Positions 19,627 to 29,995 of a stretch of 64,000 nucleotides of DNA are shown piece by piece; positions within the stretch are counted from its first letter, which is position 1; each line of letters begins with the position of its first letter. The stretch is from Bordetella petrii. GTDB taxonomy: Bacteria > Pseudomonadota > Gammaproteobacteria > Burkholderiales > Burkholderiaceae_B. The notes beneath the pieces were generated by a model. The model was not told where the DNA came from. It made no database searches and worked only from the letters and a program-made list of their open reading frames with translations. The DNA lies in contig WMBV01000010.1 in assembly GCA_017745595.1 (NCBI GenBank), forward strand, positions 1 to 64,000, in the 5' to 3' direction. Position numbers and translations under genes: made by a program.

Positions 19627-21131
19627 GCAAGGCCGCAGTTGCAGTATGGGCGGCGCTGGCCATGGCCGGCGCCGCCGTCGCATCCGACGGGCGCGACGAC
19701 CTCAGCGCCGAAGACCGGCAGCGCGTTTCCCGGGTGACCGCGCCGACCCGCGATTTTTCCAAGGCCGAGCCTTTCGAGACCTTGCCGGCGGGGGCGGGCA
19801 CCACGCGCAAGCTGGTCAACGCCGACATCTTCTCGCACCCGTCGGCCAACCTGACCTTCGAGGGGCGCCAGCAATTCCTGGTGGGCAACGGCCTGTTCCG
19901 CAAAGACTGGGTATCGGCGCCGTCGTCGACCCAGGCGTCCGACGGACTGGGTCCGCTGTTCAACGCGCGTTCGTGCCAGGCCTGCCATACCAAAGACGGC
20001 CGCGGCACCGTGCCGGGCTTCGATCCGCTGGAGCGCTCCGACGCCGTGGCGCTGTTGCTGCGCCTGGCCGTGCCGCCCACCACCGATGAGCACCGCCGGC
20101 TGCTGGCCTCGGGCGAGCTGCCGTTCGTGCCCGAGCCGGTGTATGGCTCGCAACTGCAGAATTTCGCGGTGGCGGGCCTGCCGGCCGAGGGGCGGCTGGA
20201 AATCGATTACGAGCCGGTGGCCGTGGCGCTGGGCGGCGGCGAAACCGCCACCCTGATGAAGCCGGCCTACCGCATCGAAGATCCGGGCTATGGCCCGCTG
20301 CGCGCCGATGCGCGGATCTCGGCGCGCCTGGCGCCGCCGATGATAGGCCTGGGCCTGCTCGAGGCCGTGCATCCGGCCGACATCCTGGCCAATGCGGCGG
20401 CCGACCATGGCGACGGCGTCAGCGGGCGGCCCAATTGGGTGCGCGATGCGCGCACCGGCGAACAGGTGCTGGGCCGCTTCAACTGGAAGGCCAGCCAGCC
20501 CACCGTCGAGCAGCAGAGCGCGGTGGCGTTTTCCAATGACATGGGCTTGTCGACGCCGCTGTTTCCCAGCCATTATGGCGAATGCACGGCCGCCCAGGGC
20601 GCCTGCTTCGACATGCCGCACGGCGCGCAGCCGCGCCTGGGCGAACACGAAGTGCCGGGCGAGCTGATGGACTTCGTCACCACCTATGCCGTCAATCTGG
20701 CCGTGCCGCAACGCCGCGAGGTCGACGACGCGCGCGTGCTGGCGGGCAAGAAATTGTTCTACGAAGCCAACTGCGTGGCCTGCCACGTGCCCAAATACGT
20801 GACCCGCCGCGATGCCGCGCGCCCCGAGCACCGCTTTCAACTGATCTGGCCCTACACCGACCTGCTGCTGCACGATATGGGCGAGGGCTTGGCCGATGGT
20901 GTTTCGGAAGACCGGGCCAGCGGCAGCGAATGGCGCACTCCGCCGCTGTGGGGCATCGGCCTGACGCGCACCGTGAATCCCAATGCGACTTGGCTGCATG
21001 ACGGCCGGGCGCGCACGCTGCTCGAGGCGATTCTGTGGCACGGCGGCGAAGCGCAGGCGGCACGCGACCGCGTGGTGGCCATGTCGCCGCAAGAGCGCGC
21101 CGACCTGATCCGTTTCCTGGAGTCGCTATGA
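19623..21131 (+). CDS. Di-haem oxidoreductase family protein (DUF1111)
   Basis: A 502-residue exported cytochrome-type protein. It begins at a GTG that overlaps the imelysin stop, with a signal peptide ending near AGAAVAS. Two c-type haem motifs are visible: SCQACH (Cys118-His122) and CVACH in the last third, with VGNGLFRKDWV and LLLHDMGEGLAD blocks typical of the family. In genomes it is almost always next to imelysins, where it is thought to supply redox chemistry for iron or copper handling in the periplasm. The role is inferred from context. Confidence 0.92.
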
Positions 21132-21154
21132 GCCGTCCTGCAAGGAGTTTGAAT

Positions 21155-22228
21155 ATGCCGACAAGCAAGTGGCTGGTGGCGGCCTGGGTGGCGCTGGCGC
21201 CGCTCGCCGCGCTGGCGGCGCCGCCGGCCGACCTGGGCCAGCGCCTGGCCGACGATTATGCGCGGCCGGCCGTGGCCCGGCTGGCGCAACAGGCCGAGGC
21301 CCTGCAAGCAAGCCTGGCCGGCTGGTGCGGCCAGGGCGGTGGCCAGCCTGGCGCGCCGGCCGTGGGCCAGGCCTTCCGCCACACCGTGCTGGCGTGGTCG
21401 GGCGTGGAATTCCTGCGCTTCGGTCCGCTGGTGCAGGGCAATCGCTACGAACGGCTGGCCTTCTGGCCCGATACGCGCGGCGTGATGCAGCGCCAGGTGC
21501 GCGCGCTGCTGGCGCAGGCCGACCCGGCCGCGCTGGAGCCGCAGGCGCTGGCCAAGCGCAGCGTGGCCCTGCAGGGCCTGCCGGCACTGGAATACGTGCT
21601 GTACGACGAACCCGGCCTGCTCGCGGGGCCGGCCGGCGCCGATACCGCCTACGCCTGCCGCTATGCCGTGGCGGTGGCCGCCAATGTCGCCGGCGTGGCC
21701 GGTGAGCTGCGGCAGGCCTGGAGCCCGCAAGGCGATTTCGGCCGGCAGTTCACGGCCCCGGCCCCCGGCAACGACTTATATCGCAGCCAGCAAGAAGTGG
21801 CCGCCGAAGCGGTCAAGGCCTTGTCCACGGGCCTGCAGTTTGCCCGCGACGTCAAGCTGCTGCCCGTGCTGGCCGATTCGCCGCAGGCGGCGCGCCCCAA
21901 GCGGGCCGCGTTCTGGCGCAGCGACGCGACCCTGCCCGCCCTGGCGGCCAGCGTGCGTGGCCTGCGCGCGTTCTATGACGCGGGTGGCTACGCGTATGCC
22001 GACGATGAAAGCTGGATCGAGGCTTCGGTACGGGGCGAACTCGATCGCGCGGCCGCCGCCGTCGAGGCCGTGGAGCTGCCGCTGCAGCAGGCCCTGGCCG
22101 ACGCCGCGGCGTGGCGGCGCCTGGCGCTGGCCGGCATGATCCTGAAAAATGCCAAAGATATTGTCGACCAGCATGTGGCGCCCGCGCTGGGCGTCACGAT
22201 CGGATTCAATGCGCTCGATGGCGATTGA
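21155..22228 (+). CDS. Second imelysin family protein
   Basis: A 357-residue exported imelysin-like protein, shorter and diverged from the first copy. The start at 21155 (MPTSKWLVAAWVALAPLAALA) is chosen because AAGGAG lies seven bases upstream and the signal peptide is clean; the ATG at 21128, overlapping the previous stop, is an alternative. Family blocks include FRHTVLAWSGVEFLRFGPL and LQGLPALEYVLYDEPG. The G-x-H-x-x-E motif of copy 1 is replaced by GLPALE here, so a His ligand is lost. It is the third gene of the cluster and overlaps DUF1513 by 11 bases. Confidence 0.9.
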   Translation: MPTSKWLVAAWVALAPLAALAAPPADLGQRLADDYARPAVARLAQQAEALQASLAGWCGQGGGQPGAPAVGQAFRHTVLAWSGVEFLRFGPLVQGNRYERLAFWPDTRGVMQRQVRALLAQADPAALEPQALAKRSVALQGLPALEYVLYDEPGLLAGPAGADTAYACRYAVAVAANVAGVAGELRQAWSPQGDFGRQFTAPAPGNDLYRSQQEVAAEAVKALSTGLQFARDVKLLPVLADSPQAARPKRAAFWRSDATLPALAASVRGLRAFYDAGGYAYADDESWIEASVRGELDRAAAAVEAVELPLQQALADAAAWRRLALAGMILKNAKDIVDQHVAPALGVTIGFNALDGD

Positions 22229-23315
22229 CCGGCGCCGCTTCCTGGCCGTGGCCGCCGCGGCCGGCCTGGCCCCCGCGACCCTGCGCGCCGCCGGCCCGGC
22301 GCCCCTGTACCTGGCCGCGCGGCGCGCGGGCGAGCGCTACGAGGCCGTGGTGCTGGACGCCCAGGGCCGCGATCGGCAGGTGGTGCCGATGCCGGCGCGC
22401 GGCCACAGTTTCGCGCTGGACCCGGGGCGCGGCCGCGCCGTCGTGTTCGGCCGCCAGCCCGGCTTTTTCGCCGTGGCGTTTCGCTTGGACGGCGCGCAGC
22501 CGCCGGTGCCTTTGCAGGCGGCGGACGGGCGCCATTTCTTCGGCCATGGCGTCTTCCTGCCCGACGGCCGGCGCATGATCGCCACCGAGAACCACTACGA
22601 AGCCGGCCATGGCGTGCTGGGCGTGTACGACGCTTCGGAGGGCGGCGGCTATCGGCGCATCGGCGAATTCGCCACCGGCGGAATCGGGCCGCACGAAGTG
22701 GTGCTGCTGCCCGACGGCAAGACGCTGTGCGTGGCCAACGGCGGCATTCTTACCCATCCCGACTACGGCAAGCTGGAACTCAACCTGGACACCATGCGGC
22801 CATCGCTGGCCTACGTGGACGCGGCCGACGGCCGCCTGCTCGAACAGGTCGAGCTGCCGCGCGAATACCATCGCTTGTCGATCCGCCACCTGGCGGTGGC
22901 CGCCGATGGGGCGGTGTGGTTCGGCTGCCAGCATACCGGCCCGGCGGCCGAGCGGCCGCCGCTGGTGGGGCGCCACCGCCGCGGCCGTGCCGCGGAGCTG
23001 TTTGCCGGCCCTTCCGAAGTGTTGCGCGGCTTTCGCAACTATGTGGGCTCGGTGGCGGTGGATACCGCCGGGGCCGTTCTCGCCACCAGCAGCCCGGTGG
23101 GCGGGCAGGTGGTGTATTGGGACACCGAGAACGGCCGATGCCTGGGCCTGACGCGCCTGGCCGACGGTTGCGGCGTGGCGCCGCTGGCGCCGGAGCGCTT
23201 CCTGGTCAACAGCGGCATGGGAGAACTGGTGCGGGCCGGTCCCGCCGCGCCGGTGCAAGCCGTCTTGCCGCCTACCGCGGGGTTGTCGTGGGATAACCAC
23301 TTCCGGCGGGTGTAG
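22218..23315 (+). CDS. DUF1513 domain protein, Tat-type signal, beta-propeller
   Basis: A 365-residue protein with a twin-arginine leader (MAIDRRRFLAVAAAAGLAPATLRA), so it is probably exported folded. The body has propeller-like repeats: GHGVFLPDGRRMIATEN, GIGPHEVVLLPDGKTLCVANGG, RHLAVAADGAVWFGCQ. It is the last member of the imelysin/di-haem/imelysin/DUF1513 set, a recurring neighbourhood in Pseudomonas and Burkholderiales. The start is set at 22218; 22209 is possible. Function is unknown; its context points to periplasmic metal handling. Confidence 0.88.
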   Translation: MAIDRRRFLAVAAAAGLAPATLRAAGPAPLYLAARRAGERYEAVVLDAQGRDRQVVPMPARGHSFALDPGRGRAVVFGRQPGFFAVAFRLDGAQPPVPLQAADGRHFFGHGVFLPDGRRMIATENHYEAGHGVLGVYDASEGGGYRRIGEFATGGIGPHEVVLLPDGKTLCVANGGILTHPDYGKLELNLDTMRPSLAYVDAADGRLLEQVELPREYHRLSIRHLAVAADGAVWFGCQHTGPAAERPPLVGRHRRGRAAELFAGPSEVLRGFRNYVGSVAVDTAGAVLATSSPVGGQVVYWDTENGRCLGLTRLADGCGVAPLAPERFLVNSGMGELVRAGPAAPVQAVLPPTAGLSWDNHFRRV

Positions 23316-23359
23316 GCGCGCCGGGAACGCATCGGTTCGCCAGCATCGCCCCCTTCATA

Positions 23360-23502
23360 GGTGTCTGACTCCCGCAGGGTGTCAGACACCGAAGCTTGAC
23401 CGAGATTTTCCGCACACAGCGGTGTCAGGCACCTACGGAGCCTGACACCTGGCCCAGAGGGAAGTGCTCCAGGTGTCTGACTCCCGCAGGGTGTCAGACA
23501 CC
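23360..23502. repeat. Three intergenic hairpin repeats (copies 2-4)
   Basis: GGTGTCTGACTCCCGCAGGG...GACACC at 23360-23390, a variant GGTGTCAGGCACC...GCCTGACACC at 23421-23449, and a second identical long form at 23472-23502. The first two and the linker between them reappear almost unchanged at 30879-30968. They occupy the 264-base spacer between the DUF1513 gene and mscS; no coding is seen. Confidence 0.9.
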
Positions 23503-23579
23503 GCCGTCGGCACGAGTCGCCGGCTTCTGATACAGTTTTCCGCTGATCAACTTGCGCACGACGCATGGGGTGGAAAGCG

Positions 23580-24419
23580 ATGAGCGAATACCTGGTAAGC
23601 CTGGAAACCCTGATGCCGCGGCTGGCCGACGGGCTCGTCAATATCGTCATGGCCGTGGTGATACTGATCATCGGCTGGTGGATATCGGCCCTGCTGGGCC
23701 GCTGGGTGCAGCGCGCGGCCACGCGTTCGCCGCGCATCGACCCCACCATCGTGCCCATGTTCTACACCGTGGTGGTATGGGCGGTGCGCATTTTCACGGT
23801 GATCGCCGTGCTGGCGCGGTTCGGCGTGCAAACCGCCAGCCTCATCGCCGTCCTGGGCGCGGCCGGCCTGGCCGTGGGCCTGGCATTGCAGAACACTCTG
23901 CAGAACATCGCGGCCGGCATCATGCTGCTGATACTGCGGCCCTTGCGCGCCGGCGAATACGTGGCGCTGAGCAGCGGCACCGAGGGCACGGTGGCCGAAG
24001 TCGGCCTGTTCCTGTGCCGCCTGGTGCAGGGCGACGGCATCCACATCACGCTGCCCAACAGCGTGGTCTGGAACGCCACCATCACCAACTACAGCCGCAA
24101 CGACACGCGCCGCCTGGATATCCCGGTGACCGTGCACTACGACGACGATCTGGACGAGGCCCTGGAACAGCTGCGCAAACTGGTGGACGCCCACCCCATG
24201 GTGAACAAGCACCCGCCGCCGCAGATCAAGGTCTTCGAATACAAAGACAACGGCACGGTCATCAATCTGCGCCTGTGGTGCTCGGCCGCGCAATACTGGG
24301 ACTTGCGCTGGGACCTGTTCCACCAGATCCGCCAGGCGCTGAGCAAGGCCGGTTTCAAGCCGCCCATCCCCGTGCGCGAAATCTCCAGCCCGCCCAAGCC
24401 GGGCACGCCGGCGGTGTAG
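23580..24419 (+). CDS. MscS-family small-conductance mechanosensitive channel
   Basis: A 279-residue inner-membrane channel of E. coli MscS size. Three membrane helices: VNIVMAVVILIIGWWISALL, FYTVVVWAVRIFTVIAVLARF, and the pore helix AGLAVGLALQNTLQNIAAGIMLLILRP, with its alternating Gly/Ala pattern. The beta domain follows (GTEGTVAEVGLF, ITLPNSVVWNATITNYSRND). It opens on membrane tension in osmotic downshock. The start at 23580 (MSEYLVSLETL) has GGAAAG upstream; an ATG at 23565 would add five residues. It ends one base before the convergent IclR gene. Confidence 0.94.
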   Translation: MSEYLVSLETLMPRLADGLVNIVMAVVILIIGWWISALLGRWVQRAATRSPRIDPTIVPMFYTVVVWAVRIFTVIAVLARFGVQTASLIAVLGAAGLAVGLALQNTLQNIAAGIMLLILRPLRAGEYVALSSGTEGTVAEVGLFLCRLVQGDGIHITLPNSVVWNATITNYSRNDTRRLDIPVTVHYDDDLDEALEQLRKLVDAHPMVNKHPPPQIKVFEYKDNGTVINLRLWCSAAQYWDLRWDLFHQIRQALSKAGFKPPIPVREISSPPKPGTPAV

Positions 24420-25178
24420 TCAGGCGCGCAGCGTCAGGCGCGCCAGTTCGGCGTGGATCCAGCCGGCGATCTCGCGCTGGCGCGGCGCCGGCATGCGGTC
24501 GATGATGGCCGTGACACTGATCGCCAGGATGGGCGCGCCCTGCGGATCGAGCAGGGCGCACCCCACGCCCAGCGCGCCGCGCACGGCGTGGTTGCCCACC
24601 ACGGCATAGCCGCGCGCGCGGGTGTTCTCGATCAGCCGGTGCATTTCATGCGGTGTCATGCCGCCATATTCATCCAGGAAGCCCGAATTGCGCTCGACGA
24701 TGCCGTGCGCCGTCGTGTCGGGCAGGGCGGCCAGCAGGGCCATGCCGCCCGATCCCACCCCCAGCGGCTGGCGCTTGCCGGCGTAGGTGGCCAGGATCTG
24801 CACCGGATACCCGCCGATCTCGCGATGCAGGCTGACCGATTCGTCGCCCTCGCGCACCACCAGGAACACCGCGTCGCCGGTGCGTTCGGCCAGGCGGCGC
24901 AAAATGGGCAGGGTCTGGCTGACGCGCGGGTCCGGCGTGGCGGTATCGGCGCACGAGGCCCATTGGGCGCGGTATTTCTTGGTGCCCGGCACCGCCAGCA
25001 CCAGCCCCGAATCGAGCAGGGCGGCCAGCAGCCGGTAAATGGTGGGACGTTGTATGCCGGTCAGCCGGGCGATGTCCGTAATGCTGAGCCCGCCGGCCCC
25101 CTGGTCGCGCAAGGCGGCCAAGACGGCCAGCCCGCGGCGCAAGGTGCGCGGGCCGGAAGAACTCTCTGAAGTGGGCAT
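24420..25178 (-). CDS. IclR-family transcriptional regulator
   Basis: A 252-residue regulator: N-terminal winged helix (about 12-75, LSITDIARLTGIQRPTIYRLLAALLDSGLV) and C-terminal effector-binding GAF-like domain (about 90-250, including GVGSGGMALLAALP and GVGCALLDPQGAPILAISVT). The start at 25178 is preferred over the ATG at 25292, which would add atypical residues. It is divergent from the TTT receptor gene at 25339, the usual arrangement of a local regulator with its target. The ligand is unknown. Confidence 0.93.
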   Translation of the reverse strand: MPTSESSSGPRTLRRGLAVLAALRDQGAGGLSITDIARLTGIQRPTIYRLLAALLDSGLVLAVPGTKKYRAQWASCADTATPDPRVSQTLPILRRLAERTGDAVFLVVREGDESVSLHREIGGYPVQILATYAGKRQPLGVGSGGMALLAALPDTTAHGIVERNSGFLDEYGGMTPHEMHRLIENTRARGYAVVGNHAVRGALGVGCALLDPQGAPILAISVTAIIDRMPAPRQREIAGWIHAELARLTLRA

Positions 25179-25338
25179 GAATCCTCGGGTGTAACGTAGC
25201 GTAGCGGTCGAAGCAGGGAAAACCACTGTCCGTAGGGTGGACTCTACCTTGCCGAAAATGGCCTGACTAGTCCAAAATCGCCCCCGTAACAAAGTCTAGA
25301 GCGTCCGTTACATGGACAATTTTCACAGGAGACTCTAC

Positions 25339-26331
25339 ATGGCCAATGGTCAAAAACCTCGCTTCCTGCGCCATGCAGCCACCTTGCTGGCCGGCGCCAT
25401 CGGCGCGCTGGCTCTCGGTGCCAGCGCCCACGCAGCCTTTCCCGAAAAACCCGTGCACATCGTGGTGGGCTTCTCGGCGGGCGGCACGACCGACGTCATC
25501 GCCCGCATCATGGCCAAGGAACTCACCCAGGCGCTGGGCGAATCCTTCGTGGTCGAGAACAAGCCGGGTGCCGGCAGCAACATCGCCACCGACTACGTGA
25601 AGCGCGCCAAGCCCGACGGCTATACGCTGCTGTTCGTGGCCGTCACCAGCGCCATCAACCAGACGCTGTACAAGAACGTCACGTTCGACCTGACCAAAGA
25701 CTTCGAGCCCGTGGCGCTGGGCGCCAAGGTGCCCAACATCCTGGTGGTCAATCCCCAGGTGCCGGTGAAGTCGGTGCAAGAACTGGTCGATTACGCCAAG
25801 GCCAATCCCGGCAAGCTGGCATTCGCGTCGTCGGGCAGCGGCACCTCCATCCACATGGCGGGCGAACTGTTCAAGATGCGCGCCGGCCTGGACGTGCTGC
25901 ACGTGCCGTACAAGGGCAGCGCCCCGGCGGTTACCGACCTGATCGGCGGACAAGTGCAGTTCATGTTCGACAACATGCCGTCGTCGTGGCCGCACGTGAA
26001 GGGCGGCAAGCTGAAGGCCCTGGCGGTCACCACCGCCAAGCGCTCGCCCACCGCGCCCGACCTGCCCACCATGCAGGAATCGGGTTTCGACAACTTCGAC
26101 GTGTCGTCCTGGTTCGGCCTGATCGCGCCGGCCGGCACCCCGCCCGAAGTGATCGAAAAGCTCAATGCCGTGATCGTCAAGGCGCAGGACAACCCCGAAG
26201 TGCAAAAGGCCTTCGAAGGCCTGGGCGCCGTGGGTGAAAAGACCACGCCGGCCGAGTTCGGCGCTTTCATCAAGTCCGAAGTCGAGAGCTGGGCTCCGGT
26301 GGTCAAGGCCTCGGGCGCGCAAGTCGACTGA
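25339..26331 (+). CDS. Tripartite tricarboxylate transporter (TTT) substrate-binding protein, Bug family
   Basis: A 330-residue periplasmic receptor with signal peptide (GAIGALALGASAHA). Family motifs: FPEKPVHIVVGFSAGGTTDVIAR, VVENKPGAGSNIATDYV, DGYTLLFVAV, LHVPYKGSAPAVTDLIGGQVQ. Bug proteins bind small carboxylates and hand them to TctA/TctB permeases or act as sensors. No permease is nearby, the normal state for most Bordetella Bug genes. The start follows CAGGAGA. Probably controlled by the divergent IclR gene. Confidence 0.95.
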   Translation: MANGQKPRFLRHAATLLAGAIGALALGASAHAAFPEKPVHIVVGFSAGGTTDVIARIMAKELTQALGESFVVENKPGAGSNIATDYVKRAKPDGYTLLFVAVTSAINQTLYKNVTFDLTKDFEPVALGAKVPNILVVNPQVPVKSVQELVDYAKANPGKLAFASSGSGTSIHMAGELFKMRAGLDVLHVPYKGSAPAVTDLIGGQVQFMFDNMPSSWPHVKGGKLKALAVTTAKRSPTAPDLPTMQESGFDNFDVSSWFGLIAPAGTPPEVIEKLNAVIVKAQDNPEVQKAFEGLGAVGEKTTPAEFGAFIKSEVESWAPVVKASGAQVD

Positions 26332-26356
26332 GCGGCCGGGCCCAGGTGTGGCCCCG

Positions 26357-26505
26357 GGTGTCAGGCTCCGCGGGTGCCTGACACCGCTCGATGAAAGCGG
26401 TTTTCTGCAGTTTTCGGTGTCTGGCACCCTTCGGGAGTCAGACACCTTTTTTATGCGGGTGTGCGGGGTATGCAGGGGTCTGACTCCCGAAGGGTGTCAG
26501 ACACC
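26357..26505. repeat. Three intergenic hairpin repeats (copies 5-7), one followed by T-tract
   Basis: GGTGTCAGGCTCC...GCCTGACACC at 26357-26385, GGTGTCTGGCACCC...GTCAGACACC at 26416-26446, and a reduced copy at 26475-26505 whose left arm has lost the initial GT. The middle one is followed directly by TTTTTT, so it can act as a terminator for the TTT receptor gene. They fill the 217-base spacer before trmJ. Confidence 0.88.
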
Positions 26506-26548
26506 GCCGCATGCAGATAGCACAGGCACCCGGCGTCCGGCGCCCCTG

Positions 26549-27316
26549 CTATTTCTTGCGCAGCATTGCCGTGCATACGCCGCGCAGCATGTCGACCTCG
26601 TCGCGCGTGAGCGCGCTGCGGCTGAACAGGTGGCGCATGCGCGGCATCAGCTTCTTGGGGTGGTCCGGGTCCAGGAACTGGACATGGACGAGGGCTTCTT
26701 CCCAATGCGCCAGAAACGCCTGGACGGCTTCGCCGGTGGCGGGGGCGGCGCCGGGGTGGGGGTGTTGCGCGGTCGAGGCCGGCAGCAGGGCGGCGCCGTC
26801 GGCCTGCAGCAGCGCGTAGCGCAATTCCCAGGCGGCCAGCTGCAGGGCCTGGGCCACGTTCAGCGAGCTATATTCGGGGTTCGCCGGGATATGGCAGATG
26901 CGCTGGCACAGCGCGATCTGGGCATTGGTCAGGCCCGCCCGCTCGGTGCCCAGCACCACGGCGGCGCAGCCCGAACCCGGCGTGGCCAGGTGCGCGCTGG
27001 CCAGCCCGGCCGCCTGGCGGATGTCGCAGGGTGGCGGCCCCAGGTCGCGCACCCGGGCCGTCAGGGCAAAGGCCAGCGTAACGGGCGCCAGGGCTTCTTC
27101 CAGGGTGGCGCAGACCCGCGTCCGCTCGAGTACGTCGCCCGCGCCGCTGGCCAGCGCCACCGCCTCGGGCTGGCGGGTCATGTCGGGGTAGCGGGGTTCG
27201 ACCAGCACCAGGTCGGCAAAGCCCATGGTCTTGATGGCCCGCGCCGCCGAACCCACGTTTCCGGGGTGGCTGGGCTGTACCATGATGAACTGAACGCGTG
27301 AAAATGCTTGAGTCAT
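26549..27316 (-). CDS. trmJ: tRNA (cytidine/uridine-32-2'-O)-methyltransferase TrmJ
   Basis: A 255-residue SPOUT methyltransferase that methylates the ribose at position 32 of several tRNAs with SAM. Motifs: IMVQPSHPGNVGSAARAIKTMG (N-terminal substrate site with the conserved N-x-G-x-x-A-R), VVLGTERAGLTN, and the knot NPEYSSLNVAQALQLAAWELR. The length matches E. coli TrmJ (246). It is divergent from suhB with 121 bases between the two starts; E. coli keeps the same pairing. Confidence 0.95.
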   Translation of the reverse strand: MTQAFSRVQFIMVQPSHPGNVGSAARAIKTMGFADLVLVEPRYPDMTRQPEAVALASGAGDVLERTRVCATLEEALAPVTLAFALTARVRDLGPPPCDIRQAAGLASAHLATPGSGCAAVVLGTERAGLTNAQIALCQRICHIPANPEYSSLNVAQALQLAAWELRYALLQADGAALLPASTAQHPHPGAAPATGEAVQAFLAHWEEALVHVQFLDPDHPKKLMPRMRHLFSRSALTRDEVDMLRGVCTAMLRKK

Positions 27317-27437
27317 TTAAAATGGCAAGTTTGGCTTAACGCCTTCCTGGTTTTTTGGGTCGTTGCCGCGGCGGATCGCCTGGTTTCGCGGCACAGGCCC
27401 CCGGGTGGCAGCCCTTACCGCATACGTACGGAATTTT

Positions 27438-28220
27438 ATGCACCCGATGCTCAATATCGCCATCAAGGCGGCCCGGCGTGCCGGCACCATCATCAACCGT
27501 GCCAGCCTGGATTTGGAACGACTCAGCGTGGCCCGCAAGGGGCCGCGCGATTATGTCACGGAAGTCGACCGTGCCTCGGAAGAGTCCATTGTAGAGACCT
27601 TGCGCACCGCCTACCCCGACCACGCCGTGCTGGGTGAAGAATACGGGCTGCAGGGCCCCGAACAGGCCGAGTTCCAGTGGATCATCGATCCGCTCGACGG
27701 CACCACCAATTTCATCCATGGCCTGCCCAATTACGCCGTGTCGATCGCGTTGGCGCAGCGCGGCCAGATCACGCAAGCCGTGGTGTACGACCCCTCGCGC
27801 AATGAACTGTTCACCGCCAGCCGGGGCAGCGGCACGTTCCTGAACGACCGCCGCATCCGGGTGTCGGGCCGCACGCGCTACAGCGAGGCCCTGCTGGGCG
27901 CCCATTGGCCCAAGTCGGGCGACGTCGATGCCGGGGGCGGGCGGTTCCGCCAACTGGCCGACGGCAGCACCGGTGTGCGCCGCCTGGGTTCCACCGTGCT
28001 CGACCTGGCCTACGTGGCCGCGGGCCGCCTCGACGGCTTCTGCGGCGTGCGCCTCAAGCCCTGGGACCTGGCCGCCGGCAGCCTGCTGGTCCAAGAAGCC
28101 GGCGGCCTGGTGGCCGATTTCGACGGCGAGCAGGGCTGGCAAGATTCCGGCAACGTGCTGGCGGGCAGCCCCAAGATCTTCACCCAAATGCTGGCTGCCC
28201 TGCAGCTCAAGCAAGACTGA
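27438..28220 (+). CDS. suhB: Inositol-1-monophosphatase SuhB
   Basis: A 260-residue Mg-dependent phosphatase, also a partner of NusA-containing rRNA antitermination complexes in E. coli. Metal ligands are visible: LGEEYG, IDPLDGTTNFIHG, and the distal WDLAAGSLLVQEAGG. The start at 27438 (MHPMLNIAIKAARRAG) matches SuhB; an earlier in-frame ATG gives unrelated sequence. It stands alone and is divergent from trmJ. Confidence 0.95.
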   Translation: MHPMLNIAIKAARRAGTIINRASLDLERLSVARKGPRDYVTEVDRASEESIVETLRTAYPDHAVLGEEYGLQGPEQAEFQWIIDPLDGTTNFIHGLPNYAVSIALAQRGQITQAVVYDPSRNELFTASRGSGTFLNDRRIRVSGRTRYSEALLGAHWPKSGDVDAGGGRFRQLADGSTGVRRLGSTVLDLAYVAAGRLDGFCGVRLKPWDLAAGSLLVQEAGGLVADFDGEQGWQDSGNVLAGSPKIFTQMLAALQLKQD

Positions 28221-28387
28221 AAAACCACGGCGCGCCGTGCTTGCGGCGCGCCGCCGGCCCGTAGGCCGCGCCAGCGCTCGCGCTGGCCGCCGAACCCCAT
28301 GTTTTACGGGCCATCTTCCGGTATGTTGCCGGCATGTGATGCCATTTCCAGGTACGATTGGCGGTTCCGCAACTTTTGGAGCACTTG

Positions 28388-29974
28388 ATGGAGTGGCTGC
28401 TGGACCCCGCCGCGTGGGTCGGCCTGCTTACCCTGGTCGTCCTTGAAATCGTCCTGGGGATCGACAACCTGATTTTCATCGCCATTCTGGCCGACAAGCT
28501 GCCCCCCGCGCAGCGCGACCGCGCGCGTATCGTGGGCTTGTCCCTGGCACTGCTGATGCGCCTGGGCCTGCTGTCGGTCATGTCCTGGCTGGTCACCCTG
28601 ACTGCTCCATTGTTTGCCATCGGCCCGGTCACATTCTCGGGCCGCGACCTGATCCTGCTGGTGGGCGGCCTGTTCCTGCTCTTCAAGGGCACGCTCGAAC
28701 TGCACGAGCGCCTCGAGGGCGGCCAGGCCATCCAGGCCTCGGGGCCGCGCGTCTACGCCAGTTTCTGGGTCATCGTGCTGCAGATCGTCGTGCTCGACGC
28801 GGTGTTCTCGCTGGACTCGGTCATCACGGCCGTCGGCATGGTCGACCACCTGGCCATCATGATGATCGCCGTGACGGTGGCTATCGGCATCATGCTGCTG
28901 GCGTCCAAGCCCCTGACGCGCTTCGTCAACGCGCATCCCACCGTGGTGGTGCTGTGCCTGGGCTTCCTGCTCATGATCGGTTTCTCGCTGCTGGCCGAAG
29001 CCTTCGGGTTCAAGGTGCCCAAGGGCTATCTGTATGCCGCCATCGGGTTCTCGGTGGCCATCGAGATGGCCAACCAGGTGGCCCGGCGCAACCTGTTGCG
29101 GCTGGATGCCACCCGCCCCATGCGCGAGCGCACGGCCAGCGCCGTGCTGCGCATGCTGGGCAAGCGCCCGCCCGACAGCGAAGAAATCGCCGCGTCCAGC
29201 GCCGACCAGCCGGCCGTGCCGGCCTTCGGCGTGGAAGAGCGCAACATGGTCAGCGGCGTCCTGACGCTGGCCGAGCGCTCAATCCGTTCCATCATGACCC
29301 CGCGCACCGACGTGTCATGGGTCAATATCGACGACGACGCCGAGACCATCCACCGCCAGATCACCGACGCCCCACACAGCTTCTTTCCGGTGTGCCGCGG
29401 CTCGCTGGACGAAGTCATCGGCATCGGCCGCGCCAAAGACCTGGTGGCCGACCTGATCACCGACAAGCGGGTGCACCGCAACCGCCTGCGCGACCCGATC
29501 ATCGTGCACGAGTCCATCGGCATCCTGCGGCTGATGGACACCCTGAAGCGCTCGCGCGGCCAGCTGGTGCTGGTGGCCGACGAGTTCGGCGCCATCGAGG
29601 GCCTGGTGACGCCCATCGACGTCTTCGAGGCCATTGCCGGCGAATTTCCCGACGAAGACGAACTGCCCGACATCACGCCCGAGCAGGACGACATCTGGAA
29701 GATCGACGGCGCGGCCGACCTGCACCATGTCGAGCAGGTGCTGGAAACCGAGGGCCTGATCGACGACTCGCAAGACTATTCCACGCTGGCCGGCTACCTG
29801 CTGGCCCGCTTCGGGCACCTGCCCCAGCCGGGCGATATCTGCGAGTACGATGGTCCGCACCATCATTTCCGCTTCGAGGTGCTGGAACTCGACGGCCGCC
29901 GCATCGCGTCGGTGCGCGTCGAGCGCATGCCGCTGGCGCCCGCCGAGGCCGAGGCCCAGGCCGACGACCATTAA
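28388..29974 (+). CDS. TerC-family membrane protein fused to CBS pair and CorC-type domain
   Basis: A 528-residue inner-membrane protein. The N-terminal 235 residues are TerC-like with seven or so hydrophobic helices and the conserved acidic motifs [10 protein letters not shown] and [19 protein letters not shown]-domain pair follows (about 300-420, [34 protein letters not shown]), then a CorC/HlyC transporter-associated domain (440-520). TerC proteins export Mn or other divalent metals, and the CBS pair is a likely nucleotide sensor. Length and fusion match YoaE/YegH-type proteins. Start at 28388, TGGAGC upstream. uppP follows 21 bases after the stop. Confidence 0.93.
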   Translation: MEWLLDPAAWVGLLTLVVLEIVLGIDNLIFIAILADKLPPAQRDRARIVGLSLALLMRLGLLSVMSWLVTLTAPLFAIGPVTFSGRDLILLVGGLFLLFKGTLELHERLEGGQAIQASGPRVYASFWVIVLQIVVLDAVFSLDSVITAVGMVDHLAIMMIAVTVAIGIMLLASKPLTRFVNAHPTVVVLCLGFLLMIGFSLLAEAFGFKVPKGYLYAAIGFSVAIEMANQVARRNLLRLDATRPMRERTASAVLRMLGKRPPDSEEIAASSADQPAVPAFGVEERNMVSGVLTLAERSIRSIMTPRTDVSWVNIDDDAETIHRQITDAPHSFFPVCRGSLDEVIGIGRAKDLVADLITDKRVHRNRLRDPIIVHESIGILRLMDTLKRSRGQLVLVADEFGAIEGLVTPIDVFEAIAGEFPDEDELPDITPEQDDIWKIDGAADLHHVEQVLETEGLIDDSQDYSTLAGYLLARFGHLPQPGDICEYDGPHHHFRFEVLELDGRRIASVRVERMPLAPAEAEAQADDH

Positions 29975-29995
29975 CCCCATTTTTCGCCGCACACC